A stretch of DNA of 64,000 nucleotides from Bombyx mori. Its lineage: Eukaryota > Arthropoda > Insecta > Lepidoptera > Bombycidae. Of this stretch, positions 1-29,109 are shown one piece after another. The notes below the pieces were generated by a model. That model did no database searches, had not been told where the DNA came from, and saw only the letters and a program-made list of their open reading frames with translations. Position 1 is the stretch's first letter; every line of letters begins with the position of its first letter. Made by a program: the position numbers and the translations under genes. The stretch is taken from positions 14,402,001 to 14,466,000 of the forward strand of contig NC_085114.1 of the NCBI RefSeq assembly GCF_030269925.1, written 5' to 3'.

Positions 1-18233
<18,233 letters not shown>

Positions 18234-19440
18234 AGCTATTTACACATATGGACGAACGTTCCGTACATATCCTAAACATACAAACTATTTACAATAAAAT
18301 GCACAAAAATTATTGATAAACAGACAAACTACACATCTGAAGCTTTGTTCGATTCCAAGATGGCTACCGTACACCGCTCGAACTATAGAGTCCGATTGCA
18401 TTCAGGCAAACCACACCTGAAAAATCCAGCCTTACGCCTGGAAAGGTAATTATCACGAAGCTTTCATAAACAATTATGAATTATAAGTTGTCACAAATAA
18501 CAACAAACTTCAAATTTTCCACAAAATGATTTTATGTTATGTCGCGTAGACCATCAAAAGCGCAGGCGCAAAATAATAGAGCAAGGCATAGACAAAGCCG
18601 CAAAGACAACAAAAAGTCATCTCGGTTTCGAACACTATAATTAATTATATTAATTATGATAATTAGGTCTAACTATTTTGTTCAATGAAATGTCGTGTCA
18701 ACTATTTATTTATTTATCAACGATTTTTTTCAGGTTGTAGTGATGATTATCATCTAAAACAATTGACAGTTGTTCTGCTTAAATAATTCATTAGATGACT
18801 ACTAGATGGCAGTTTTTTCCTGCGAAATAATATTATGTAGTATGTACCTAGAATTTTTCTAACAGATGCAATTTTAAATTAAGTGTACCTATTTATCTAT
18901 GATTCTATCTATGATGAATTACCTTAGCTAACTTAAGAAATAAAAATTAACTTTGATTTTTTATCCTTTATCTCTTTGATTTATATTTTTATCATTCCAT
19001 TCTAAATGTCATCTTAGAAGACACTTTGTGTCTATCATGCATAAAGCGAAGTCGCCATCTATCGTAATAATGTTTTAATAATTTAGGTATTGACCAATAT
19101 ATTTTTCTGTTTGTATTCAAACGGAGGAAGCTCCTTACACTGATCATCAGATTTTATCTTGAAGCATAGTTCAGACAAGACAATCAAAACTTGTGCCTGA
19201 AGTGGAGAACTCTCTGGAGCGGTTCACGGAAAGATAGGTACAGGTTTGCGCATTCACTATGTAGAAGGACCCCTTTGTCATGGTGCCGCAATTGCAAGGA
19301 GTATCCCCACAGCGATAATATCGAATGGTCGAAATTTCGAGCGGTGCTCAGTATCGAAGTAATTTGGAATGTAAAGCCAAGTTAGCTTCTAAAATGTTGG
19401 GAGTCCTCAACAGAGCGATGCGGTGCTCCATATTTGGACA
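18234..19440. other. CNOT3 5' flank, no second gene seen
   Basis: This stretch should hold the CNOT3 5' UTR and promoter, but no clear TATA box or other core element stands out. No repeat family is recognised. A T/A-rich segment fills 18640-19120. Confidence 0.5.
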
Positions 19441-19445
19441 AGGAC

Positions 19446-19706
19446 CTTTTTTTATTGCTTAGATGGGTGGACGAGCTCACAGCCCACCTGGTGTTAAGTG
19501 GTTACTGGAGCCCATAGACATCTACAATGTAAATGCGCCACCCACTTTGAGATATAATGTTCTAAGGTCTCAGTATAGTTACAGCGGCTGCCCCACCCTT
19601 TAAACCGAAACGCATTACTGCTTCACGGCCGAAAATAGGCAGGGTGGTGGTACCTATCCGCGCGGACTCACAAGAGGCCCTACCACCAGTAAAAAATTAG
19701 TAAATT
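19446..19706 (-). mobile_element. BMC1-type repeat, target of an RTE insertion
   Basis: A complete unit from the reversed A tail to cctaccaccagtaa. Its outer 61 bp including flank (19646-19706) are repeated exactly at 20608-20668, on the far side of an RTE-like LINE. Confidence 0.88.
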
Positions 19707-20607
19707 ATGGTATTTACGGCGAATACATCGTCAGGAAAACATGCGATGGATGGGATGGTGGTATTACCGTCGGAGGCTGTAAAATCTCTAACTTACGCTA
19801 CGCTGACGACACCACTCTCCTGGCAGCCAGCGAAATCGAGATGAGCAAGTTCTTGGACAGGATGGAGCGCATTAGCAAAGACCTCGGACTCGCGATAAAC
19901 AGATCTAAAACGAAGGTCATGATCGTTGATCGCACAGGCAGACTGGAGCTCAGCGGTACACTTAATTTAGAAGTAACGGACAACTTTGTTTACCTGGGCT
20001 CCAACATCAGCAACAATGGCTCTTGTGAACCGGAAATTCGTAGACGGATTGGGATGGCAAAAGGTGCCATGTCTCAGCTGGACAAAATATGGAAGGACAA
20101 AAATATCTCTATGAACACCAAGAGCAACCTAGTCCGCACACTAGTGTTTTCAATATTCATATACGGAGCAGAGACATGGACTATAAAGAAAGCTGACCGC
20201 AATCGGATTGATGCCTTCGAAATGTGGTGCTGGAGGAGGATGTTGGGTATTCCCTGGACCGCACGCCGCACCAATCTATCCATCCTAGCTCAGTTGAAGA
20301 TCCGGACTAGACTCTCCACCATTTGCATGCGAAGGATTCTTGAATACTTTGGCCACATCGCAAGGAAAGACAGTGACAACTTAGAGAAATTGATGGTCAC
20401 TGGAAAGGTCGAGGGCAAGCGACTAAGAGGCAGGAACCCGACCCGTTGGACGGACCAGATTCGTGCAGCCCTGGATACCACAGTGCACGATGCTCTGCAC
20501 TCAGCTGCAGATAGGAACAGATGGCGGTGCACTATAAAAAACAATCTGTTTCAAGGCCATGACCACGACCCTCAGTAATGAGGAAACCGACGCAAGGAGG
20601 AGGAGGA
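19707..20607 (+). mobile_element. RTE-like LINE, 5'-truncated
   Basis: An open frame runs from the first bases to a stop at 20578. It encodes the end of a reverse transcriptase: LRYADDTTLLAAS (YADD active-site motif) at about residue 30, then the C-terminal domain with RRMLGIPWTARRTNLSILAQ and LRGRNPTRWTDQI. The 3' end is a short (agg)n run with no poly(A), which fits RTE-type elements. It is bounded by a 61-bp direct repeat, so this is one insertion that began partway through the RT. Confidence 0.85.
19841..20578 (+). CDS. Reverse transcriptase C-terminal part (RTE-like LINE)
   Basis: 245 codons from an internal Met to the stop; the frame is open further upstream to 19707 and includes the YADD motif there. 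The product would lack the endonuclease and fingers/palm start, so it cannot act alone. It covers the RT thumb region and the DNA-binding-like tail (SKFLDRMERISKDLGLAINR, ETWTIKKADRNRIDAFEMWC). No stop interrupts this piece, which suggests a fairly recent insertion. Confidence 0.8.
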   Translation: MSKFLDRMERISKDLGLAINRSKTKVMIVDRTGRLELSGTLNLEVTDNFVYLGSNISNNGSCEPEIRRRIGMAKGAMSQLDKIWKDKNISMNTKSNLVRTLVFSIFIYGAETWTIKKADRNRIDAFEMWCWRRMLGIPWTARRTNLSILAQLKIRTRLSTICMRRILEYFGHIARKDSDNLEKLMVTGKVEGKRLRGRNPTRWTDQIRAALDTTVHDALHSAADRNRWRCTIKNNLFQGHDHDPQ

Positions 20608-20668
20608 GGTGGTACCTATCCGCGCGGACTCACAAGAGGCCCTACCACCAGTAAAAAATTAGTAAATT
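20608..20668. repeat. 61-bp target-site duplication (right copy)
   Basis: Exact match to 19646-19706, from ggtggtacctatccgcg to aaaaattagtaaatt. The left copy belongs to the BMC1-type repeat. Confidence 0.95.
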
Positions 20669-20834
20669 CGACCTTATGCTAGTTGCTTTTAGGTTGCTCT
20701 ACAAAGGGAAGATCTTCTGCTGAGCGAGTGAAATTGCTCGTTAATATTAGTTGTGTATATGCACGAATGCACGAATAAAACAAAACAAAAAACAATTTTT
20801 TCGACTATCGACGAAGATCATTTATCAGCATGGC

Positions 20835-20930
20835 CATGCCCCTGGAATTGCTGACGTCCATGAGGGACGTCACTGCGTTCCACCACCACCAGGTGGGCCG
20901 TATGCACGTCTGTCTATAAGGACAAATAAA
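20835..20930 (+). mobile_element. Family-B LINE 3' end, diverged
   Basis: atgcccctggaattgctgac, accaggtgggccgtatgc and ctgtctataaggacaaataaa follow the LINE 3'-end pattern with several changes. Confidence 0.65.
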
Positions 20931-20939
20931 GATTAAGAT

Positions 20940-22730
20940 AGAAATGTGTTTACTTGGTCATTAATCTTACTGGATTGACTGGTTATTAATGTTAATAGAT
21001 TGGTTCAGAGAGACAGTAAAAACACAACTTGATGGGCACTTTAACTTAATTGTGGTGTAGGTATATAGTAGGGTTAGTTGTTCAGTGAACAAAATTAAAT
21101 TTGCTCCCATTTACTCTCACTGACAGTTTCACTAATTGTAACTTGTTGTTGTACAGGTACATTCACACGCAAGCTAACTATTAGTGGAAATTAAAAATAC
21201 TAGGTATTAACTACTATAGACTTACAAAGTCAACATACGGGCAGGTCGCTTCAATAAATGTGATCCACGCAAAATTCTAAGAATGAATGATGCAGTGTAT
21301 TGACTAATTAACTGAGGCTAGGACTACCAGACTATCAGTAGTCGATCTGACCGATATAAATCAGAAGAGACGGCCCCTGCTATCCGATCATAGTAGCAAT
21401 GTTTCCTTTTTCCAATTTTTTTTTTTAACTCAAATCAGAAGTCGACAACCTTGTCAACAAAAAAAGCCAAATATAGATAGCACATATATGTATTTGCAAT
21501 TTTTATTAATATATATTTTTTTAGCCTTGTGTTTGAAAAATGTTTTACTCCTTTTTTACAAGGCAAGATAAGAAAGTAATATTCCGTGCCTGAACTAAGC
21601 ATTTCGCGGAAGAGCCGTAGCTGAGGAGTCAAGTCCCTGGCTTAGATCCTTTAACGAGCCTAAGGTCAACTTGTGGTTTTGAGTGGTTACCGGAATCCAT
21701 GGACATCACAGAGTGAATGTCGTCACCGACCACGAGACGCGAGGTTGTTGTCTCTGGCGAATTATAAAGGAGCTGTCCCACACCGGAACCGGAAAACATG
21801 ACCCGGAACTCGTTACAAAACTTAATCATCGTATCTAATATGCTTAAGCAAGGTGAGAATTTCTTCAGTGGAAAAATAGTAGGTAGATTAAGCATTTATA
21901 ACGTTATTGTGTCACTACCATCAATATGATTTGACACGGCTATGATCATTCACGATCAGGTGTGCCCTTAGTTCGTTTACCTGTTGTGAAACCTGCGTTT
22001 GAAGCCTTCGCGAAATGCCGGTGTGCGGTTTGACAATAAAAAAAAAACAACCACAAGCGCTACCACAAGTAGGTATACTCCTTCGGGCAAAAAATCCATA
22101 AAGTCGCTGATCAATCAATTTTAAAGCTCCTAAAGCTATATTTAAAGGAAATATAGCCTATACTTGGAAACAATGATATTAGAAATTAAAATGTATTTTA
22201 TTTAAAACTACTTTTCAGTTTAATTTCTCATAAAAACCATAAATTATTATTTCGTAAACGTACGAAATTTTTATGATAAAATAAAAATATGAAACCCCAG
22301 ACTAAGCCGTTAAAATACTTTAAATTTTATCTATAGCTTGCCAAAATCGTAGCAAACGCTACTCAATCAAACATCCATCCATCAATTCTATTAACGTAAC
22401 ATCAACTAAAATATGTAATGAGTATCTAACTAAAATAAGGGAACAAAATCCGGTGAGTTTAACGTAATAAAATTATTGTTATTTCGAAGCCATTTTTATG
22501 CTTTATGTCTTTATTATAATTCCGTTACTGGTTTATTGCGGACGGCCCTTTTACTACAGAGTAGGAGTAATAAAATCATACTTTTAAACGATATTCTGCC
22601 CTTTGACCTGTCAAAAAACTCCATGGATTTTATGGGATCAGATTTATTTGCTTTTGATACGAATTGCTTTTATACTTTAGCATTCATTTAGCGTTCGCAA
22701 ATGACAATATTTAAGGTTTATTGTATATGT
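20940..22730. other. Intergenic, mostly unassigned
   Basis: AT-rich sequence without a supported gene. At 21660-21820 a diverged BMC1-related stretch is visible (gtggttaccggaatccatgg, cacaccggaaccggaaaaca), in minus orientation. Confidence 0.5.
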
Positions 22731-22734
22731 TTTA

Positions 22735-22813
22735 ATGCGATATAAATTTTACATTACAAACACCTTAATAGTATATTTTTTTATGCGATATAAATTTTAC
22801 ATTACAAACACCT
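22735..22813. repeat. 31-bp exact direct duplication
   Basis: atgcgatataaattttacat to acacct occurs at 22735-22765 and again, exactly, at 22783-22813, separated by 17 bp. Confidence 0.95.
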
Positions 22814-22849
22814 ACAACAGATTACTCAATAAGCTTCGGTAATATGCGC

Positions 22850-23160
22850 GGACGGGCAGGTGAGCTCACGAGCTCAACCTGAGAGAATTTCCTAACACCA
22901 GCCCTTGCAAGAGCGGTGATTCGCAGAAACTACCACCGGATCGGAATCGCAACCCACTGAGAAGATCCAGCGAGAAATTCAGTGTGTCTCTATGGGCTAG
23001 CTTGCAGTAAGTTTTCACGTCGAACGAGAATGATGACCGGTGTTCGGAATATTTAAAAACACTGAGACTGGATGCAGAGGATCCGACAAGGCACATTTTA
23101 TTTGGACGACGGCGGCTTTGCTTTGCCCCGTCACCCGGGTCGGATAAGTAGTTAGAGGCG
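22850..23160 (-). mobile_element. Bm1-like SINE
   Basis: gcgcggacgggcaggtgagc, accaccggatcggaatcgca and ctgagaagatccagcgagaa follow the Bm1-like order in minus orientation. After about 23060 the match to other copies fades into a GC-rich stretch that may be its head. Confidence 0.75.
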
Positions 23161-23169
23161 GCCACGATA

Positions 23170-24265
23170 AGCGTTTTATCGTGTTGCGCCGCTTTTTCAA
23201 CAAAGTGTTTTGACGCAGTCTTCAGATACTTACGTACCTATCGAAATGGATGGGGAGAGTTTATGTGTGTGCGGGCCGCATCTGCAAGTTTTGCAAGTGT
23301 CACCTTGTTACGAAGGGACAATTTGGTTCGCTACAGATCACGTGGTATAAATTCTCTTTAGAATTAAATAAACATTTAAATAAAAATTTCGATTCAAAAT
23401 TTGCATTTTTTTAAATATAATTGGAATGCCCCTATTGTTGCCTATATATATTGTTATAACTATGATAGTGACTTATACATAAAATTTGAAGCAAGTTCGA
23501 TATCTGTGAGTTCGATAACCTTTTGACAATTGATTATCCACCATTCATTTGGTATTTATAGTTTTTGTGGCCTGGTAACGATGTCCCCAATTCAGATGAT
23601 ACATTAAAGAAATGAACACAGGAAGCAAAAAAAGAATTGGGCGTATTGGATTTTAAGAAATTTTAAAAGTTAAATTGATTTATGAAAATTAAGTCAGGGC
23701 CGCGTACGTAATAGCCTCGATACCAAAATAAAAGCTATTATTCAAGGGTCGATGACGGCGTATTCTGGTATATTTTTCACTAGTCATCAATAAACAAATT
23801 GATTTATTTATTTTCGAACGTCTGCCATTATTGAGCGCCTAGCATACAAGCAATACTCGCTAATGGATTTCAATCACGCATCCTTATTCTGAAAAGGCCT
23901 ATATACTCGTAGTAGTAAGCATGAGAATGTCGGTCTCTCATTTTGACATAAAATTCGTTATTTGATTAGATATGATTGATTTTGAAATTGCTTCATTCCA
24001 CTATTAGTATCTTGTTATTACAATGCATCAGGAATCGGCCAGTTCTTCCCTCAAAGAGACATGACGTCAAAGTACCAGTCCAGGATCCATCACATCTAAT
24101 CCTGGGTTATAGGTACGAGAAATATACTGAAGACCAAAACAAGTATAGGTACATCCAGACACCAAAAATCGTATATCTTCAACAAAAACCCTCACTCCGA
24201 TCTAGAATCGAACTATTATGGTGGCTTTAACCACTTTAACGGATAAAAAGAAACATGTATTGACG
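23170..24265. other. Intergenic, nothing recognised
   Basis: AT-rich; no repeat family, exon or structural signal that I can support. Confidence 0.5.
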
Positions 24266-24269
24266 CAAC

Positions 24270-24533
24270 TTTTTTATTTATTGCTTAGATGTTTTTTTTT
24301 ATTTTTTTTATTGCTTAGATGGGTAGACGAGCTCACAGCCCACCTGGTGTTAAGTGGTTACTGGAGCCCATAGATATTGCGCCACCCACCTTGAGATATT
24401 AGTTCTAAGGCCTCAGTATAGTTACAACGGCTACCTCACCCTTCAAACCGAAACGCATTACAGCTTCAAGGTAGAAATAGGCAGGGTGGTGGTACCTACC
24501 CGCGCGGACTCACAAGAGGTCCTACCACCAGTA
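24270..24533 (-). mobile_element. BMC1-type repeat with duplicated tail end
   Basis: A full unit. The tail end ttattgcttagatg occurs twice, separated by a T run (24279-24325), so the end has been duplicated. A small internal deletion removes the usual catctacaacgtaa block. Confidence 0.87.
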
Positions 24534-25107
24534 ATAGTTAGGCAATAATATATAGTACAGTACAGTGTAAACGTGTCCATAACAATGTATGGTGCGTTCT
24601 TATTGTTGTGCTATGAGCTATATATATACCATATGTTATTATATTATAGCGTAGTCTGAAAGCAGCTTTATCCGTGTGTTTATAGAGTTATTCATATAAC
24701 TCAAACGATAGTAAAACAATTTGTAATCGTGAATCGCACTAGATCACAAGTACCCGCGGTGATACGACAATATAGGCGTCTGCCGAAGGTCCCCTTGGCC
24801 AAACACGTTGATTAGCGTCCCGAACGAAACGTGACGAGCCTGTTAGCCCGTTAGCCGGCCACGTAGTAACGTTTACACGAACAAATTAATTGCGTTTCTG
24901 AATTTAGATGACGCTTTTTAAGCTATTGCATAGATTTAATTAGATTTTATCGCGGGCCTTGAGCGCGGCTTGAGAGCGGAATCGTGAAATTCCGTAACGA
25001 AAAAAACCTTCCACCCCTCACTACGCCTACTATGTAGCTCGCGTTCAACATATTTACACGTTGCGCTTGTGTAGTGTTTAAAGTAAGAAGTCTAAACACC
25101 GATTTAT

Positions 25108-25312
25108 GTTTTTTTTCTCACCTGAGCTGATAGCCTTGAGAGGCTATTTCAGCGTAACCTTAACCAGTAGGTGAGCTCACGGGGCTCAAACCTGACGACG
25201 TTGCTAACACGAACCCTAGCCAGAGCCGTGCTCCGTAGAATCTACCACCGGATCGGAAACGCGACCGACTGAGAAGATCCGGCGAGAAACTCAGTGGGCT
25301 ATGTCTGTGGGT
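25108..25312 (-). mobile_element. Bm1-like SINE
   Basis: cacctgagctgatagccttg, tgagctcacggggctcaaac and ctcagtgggctatgtctgtg occur in minus orientation with a T-rich tail at the left. The head region is missing. Confidence 0.8.
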
Positions 25313-25423
25313 TATTTTTCTACTACTATTTCTCTCTAATTCATATCCCTGATTCATATTGAAATATTTTAACATATAATTCAGTGTGTGGAAAGATATA
25401 TAAATCTCTTTTTCTATGATTGA

Positions 25424-25494
25424 GGGATTATTGGTGGCCCGGAGGCCTTTCCAGCTTCACCAGGACATGTGGGCGAGCAAGAAGGGATCAGCCA
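25424..25494 (-). mobile_element. Jockey-like LINE 3' end, ~70 bp
   Basis: gattattggtggcccggagg and tttccagcttcaccagga are the reverse of the 3' end of the LINE at 60200-61314 (ctggtgaaactggaaaggcc). Confidence 0.75.
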
Positions 25495-25581
25495 GGAAAG
25501 TAAATCTGAATTTAGCAACAATGGTTTTATATTGTCTACCGCGATAGGATTTCAGAAAGTAGTAAGAACTTTTTTGGCTCC

Positions 25582-25815
25582 GGGAGCTATTGTGGCTTCC
25601 CCCCTGGCTAGTGAGAGAGTTTACGGGGCTCTGTCCTAGAGAATTGCTAACACTAGCTCTAGCAAGAGCAGGGCTTTGTTGATTCTACAAGCGGATCTTC
25701 GCGACCCACTAAGAAGATCCGGCGAGATATTCACTGGGTAGATTGTTAGGGTTAGGTTGAACGTGAACGGTAGCCGCATTTCACTTTAAAGCACCGAAGC
25801 GGGATCGGGAGACTC
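25582..25815 (-). mobile_element. Bm1-like SINE, diverged
   Basis: Recognisable blocks include gctaacactagctctagcaa and agaagatccggcgagatatt, with many substitutions relative to the copy at 25108. Confidence 0.65.
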
Positions 25816-26254
25816 CAAAATGACTTGTTGGTGCGTACCGATGCATTCAGTTAAACAATTTTTAGTTTGGAAAGTGTTTATTGTATGAGAAAAATGTTCC
25901 CTTTTCTCTTATAGGAGGGAATACGACTTCATGTCTCGCGCTAATTAACTGTCTTTATTCTGAAGTGATCGCATTAACCCAAAATACATTGTATTACTTT
26001 CTTACCGTGAGTCTAAAACCTTCTAGTCTTTTTATTATTTATTATTATTATTTTATTATAGTTTTCTTGAAAATGCATTCTTTTGTTAATAGATAAAAAA
26101 AAATTGGAATTTCCATGTTCGGCTCTTTAGATGTTTTTACTCTGAAGTTTTCAACATTTTATTAAATTATTATTGGGAATAAATTAAGTATAATATAATA
26201 TAGATGTACACACAGCAAAAAGTAGATAGACATGTTTTTTTATAAATTTTATAC

Positions 26255-26375
26255 CATCAATGAATTTCGGCCGTCACGGTTAGGTATGTTTCGGGAGCCG
26301 CATTCACGCTGTTATGTCTATATAGTCCGGTAACCACTTAACATTAGGTGGGAAGTGAGTTACTCGGCCCCTTGC
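26255..26375 (+). mobile_element. Old BMC1-related fragment
   Basis: cgggagccgcattcacgctg, then ccacttaacattaggtggga, resembles the tail half of the unit but is heavily diverged. Confidence 0.45.
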
Positions 26376-26413
26376 AAAATGAGGGTAACAAACGCCCTAG
26401 GCCGCATAACGCT

Positions 26414-26680
26414 TGCCGACCGAGAGGGCTGATGGTCGTGGCGCCGACGACCGCCAGTCCGGCGTCCCGAGGGGGAGGGTGATGGGAGAGATGTGCTCCG
26501 CACTAAACACTTCACTTTCCCTCCTTTGCCTTTTCATGAGTTCTGTCTCATGTGAGGTTTGGACGTTGGTTGTTGAGCGACAGGAGGTTTTAGTCGGTTC
26601 GACTCCGACATGCTCCGCCCTCCGTCCCCAGTGGAGGGCGGAAGTACGGCGATTTCATCCTGACCAAAAAAAAAAAAAAA
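26414..26680 (+). mobile_element. GC-rich non-LTR element 3' end with poly(A)
   Basis: About 250 bp of GC-rich sequence ends in tttcatcctgacc plus ~17 A. It is bounded by a 15-bp target duplication with one mismatch (26399-26413 aggccgcataacgct; 26681-26695 aggccgcacaacgct). A hairpin-forming pair, cgccctccg and ggagggcgg, lies near the 3' end. The LINE family is not identified; base composition suggests the R1 group. Confidence 0.8.
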
Positions 26681-26695
26681 AGGCCGCACAACGCT

Positions 26696-28320
26696 GTCTG
26701 TGCTTCCGTTCCCAAATGCGCACGTAAAAATTCGTATTTCTCATTGCGAACACTAAAATAAATAATAGTTTAAGAAAATTATCAAAATACGCTTTTATAG
26801 AAAATCCAACTAAAAAATAGAAAATATTTTAATAAATTCGAATTAAAAATAGTGTAAGAAAAAATGATTTTATTGTAAAAAAGCGTGGGGTGCTTTTCAG
26901 GATATTATCATATCTCACTCATATCTGCGCATAAAATATTTATAACTATTGATACCATGCACTAATATTTATTTTTCATATTTTGTCAATTTTTTCCATT
27001 TTTTTTTTTTAATATTGAATTGTTATCGGTCCTTAATAAGTATACCAAATGTTGAGTTAATTCGACGTTTTGAAGGGGGTCAAAATCATGTTCAAAGATT
27101 CCGTTACAAACATACACACGTCTGAAGCTAATAAAAGCGTATTAATATTATGTTCCAGAACAAATAAGTGCGTATTATCCCTCAACTCGAGCACGTTAGG
27201 CGCGTCTGTTTGTCCAACGTTGGCGTCAGTTGAAGGCAATTAATCTGCGCGGCACCTCGCCGGCATCAACATTGATTCTCGATTACCGAGTTTGATAAAC
27301 ATTGGCGGCAAACACTTAACGAGCCCATTTCACTCGACAAGTAACGTCTTGGATTTCCACAGAGTAACTATTAATATTTATTACGTATTGTTAACTAGTA
27401 TTTGCAGTATGTCCGTTCTAATTTCAAAATGGTTTATTAAAGTTATTGAACAGTGAAACAAAACATGATTTTAATTTGGAAATTGTTTTAGTTTTTCAGG
27501 ATTTTTTCTAGAAGGAAAATGCTTCTATTTCATCTTCTTATTTCTAATTAACTAGGGTTAAAACGAAATTTAGTACTTAAGCTGTAATGAAGAATTGTTT
27601 GAGATTATCTATATACTTCTATGCTAAGATGCTTTTTAGTATTGTAACATCTCTAATGAAGATAGTTTAAATTTAGACGACTATGAATCCTATGACGTAG
27701 TGTGCCGTTGTTGTTGGGTTTTGACCAATGGTGATGTGTTTCGCAAATTTGAATTTCGCGCGCTGTTTTTTTTTATATATATTATATATTTTTATGCAAT
27801 TACATACATATTGATTAAGTTAATTACGTTTTCCATTTAATTGTAGATGGACAAAGATTCAAGATTAAGATATTTGAACCGGAAACCGATCGTGATCGAT
27901 ATGTAGGTATGTGGAAGCGTGTGTGTTAAACTTCAGTGATGTATAATTAATTTATATTTTCGATCAAAGACAAGGTAGCGGTCTCAAAACAAAAAAAAAA
28001 ACAAAAATTAATTAATAGGATTATAAAGATAATGGAATAATCAATTAAATATAATTGCAGCACCAAAAGAATATGATTCACTATCATTTAGAAAACATGA
28101 TTGTTTATTTGTAAAAAAAATATGTAAAAAAATTAAATAATTTTATGAGATGATAATAAATTATCTATTTTTTTCGTGATAACGAATCCATAAATTAACT
28201 CAATGTGTATTACGGAGTCTTTTTTATGTATAGTATTTATTTTAGCAAGGTGTAGGACGTGAAGGCGTTTGTAGGAAGTTGTGGTGTAAATATATAAAAG
28301 CGAATTTATATACTAATCGT
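26696..28320. other. Intergenic, nothing recognised
   Basis: AT-rich except for a less AT-rich, non-repetitive island at 27120-27360. No exon can be supported. Confidence 0.5.
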
Positions 28321-28326
28321 AATCGT

Positions 28327-28862
28327 ATTTTTTTTTTTATTGCTTAGATGTGTGGACGAGCTCACAGCCCACCTGGTGTTAAACTGGAGCCACTACTACC
28401 TGGAGCCACTGCGATCATCCACAGTGCGTTTCCAGAGATCTTTTTTGCCACGTACCATCCGGCTATGGAATGAGCTCCCCTCCACGGTGTTTCCCGAGCG
28501 CTATGACATGTCCTTCTTCAAACGAGACCTGTGGAGAGTATTAAGCGGTAGGCAGCGGCTTGGCTCTGCCCCTGGCATTGCTGAAGTCCATGGGCGACGG
28601 TAACCACTCACCATCAGGTGGGCCGTATGCCCGTCTGCCTACAAAGGCAATAAAAAAAAATTAAAAAAAAATGGTTACTGGAGCCCATAGACATCTACAG
28701 CGTAAATGCGCCACACACCTTGAGATATAAGTTCTAAGATCTCAGTATAGTTACAACGGCTGCCCCACCCTTCAAACCGAAACGCATTATTGCTTCACGG
28801 CAGAAATAGGCGGGGCGGTGGTACCTACCCGTGCGGACTCACAAGAGGTCCTACCACCAGTA
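28327..28862 (-). mobile_element. BMC1-type repeat split by another LINE
   Basis: Tail end at 28327-28380 and remainder at 28667-28862 belong to one unit, interrupted at ggtgttaa by a plus-strand LINE 3' end (28381-28666). Confidence 0.88.
28381..28666 (+). mobile_element. Family-B LINE 3' end nested in a BMC1-type repeat
   Basis: It carries the end of an RT frame (RFQRSFLPRTIRLWNELPST, VFPERYDMSFFKRDLWRVL; 28340-28603 open) followed by the family-B 3' UTR and A tail. The pattern F-R-PRT-LWN-LP-VFP is typical of the C-terminus of jockey/CR1-type LINE proteins. It lies opposite to its host repeat and is therefore younger. Confidence 0.82.
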
Positions 28863-28904
28863 AAATTTGAAAGACACCCAATGTACTCGTGCCTTTTTTC
28901 TCTA

Positions 28905-29105
28905 TTTATTTGAGGGGCTATTCCGACTACGCGCGGACGGGTAGGTGAAGGTGAGCTCACGGGCTCAACTGGAGAGATTTCTCATTCAGAAACTCAGTGG
29001 GCTGTGTCTGTGGCTTAATTTACTCGCCGAGCCCTTCGTCACAAGCGACGGGTTCGACGAGAACGATGACCGGTGTGAGAATTCGCTAACACAGTGCTTC
29101 GCTGA
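28905..29105 (-). mobile_element. Bm1-like SINE, rearranged
   Basis: cgcgcggacgggtaggtg and gaaactcagtgggctgtg are present, but the middle (gctcttgctagg region) is deleted. A short piece resembling it, ttcgctaacacagtgcttcg, appears after the head end instead. Confidence 0.6.
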
Positions 29106-29109
29106 ATAT

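Noticed and set aside
18539..18640. 33-codon basic frame (MSRRPSKAQAQNNRARHRQS...) divergent from CNOT3
   Set aside because: It is short, has no recognised family or splice context, and such frames occur by chance; kept only as a note for ribosome-profiling checks.
22866..23203. Two minus-strand frames of 62-99 codons
   Set aside because: They fall in a Bm1-like SINE; many copies of this SINE give similar spurious frames.
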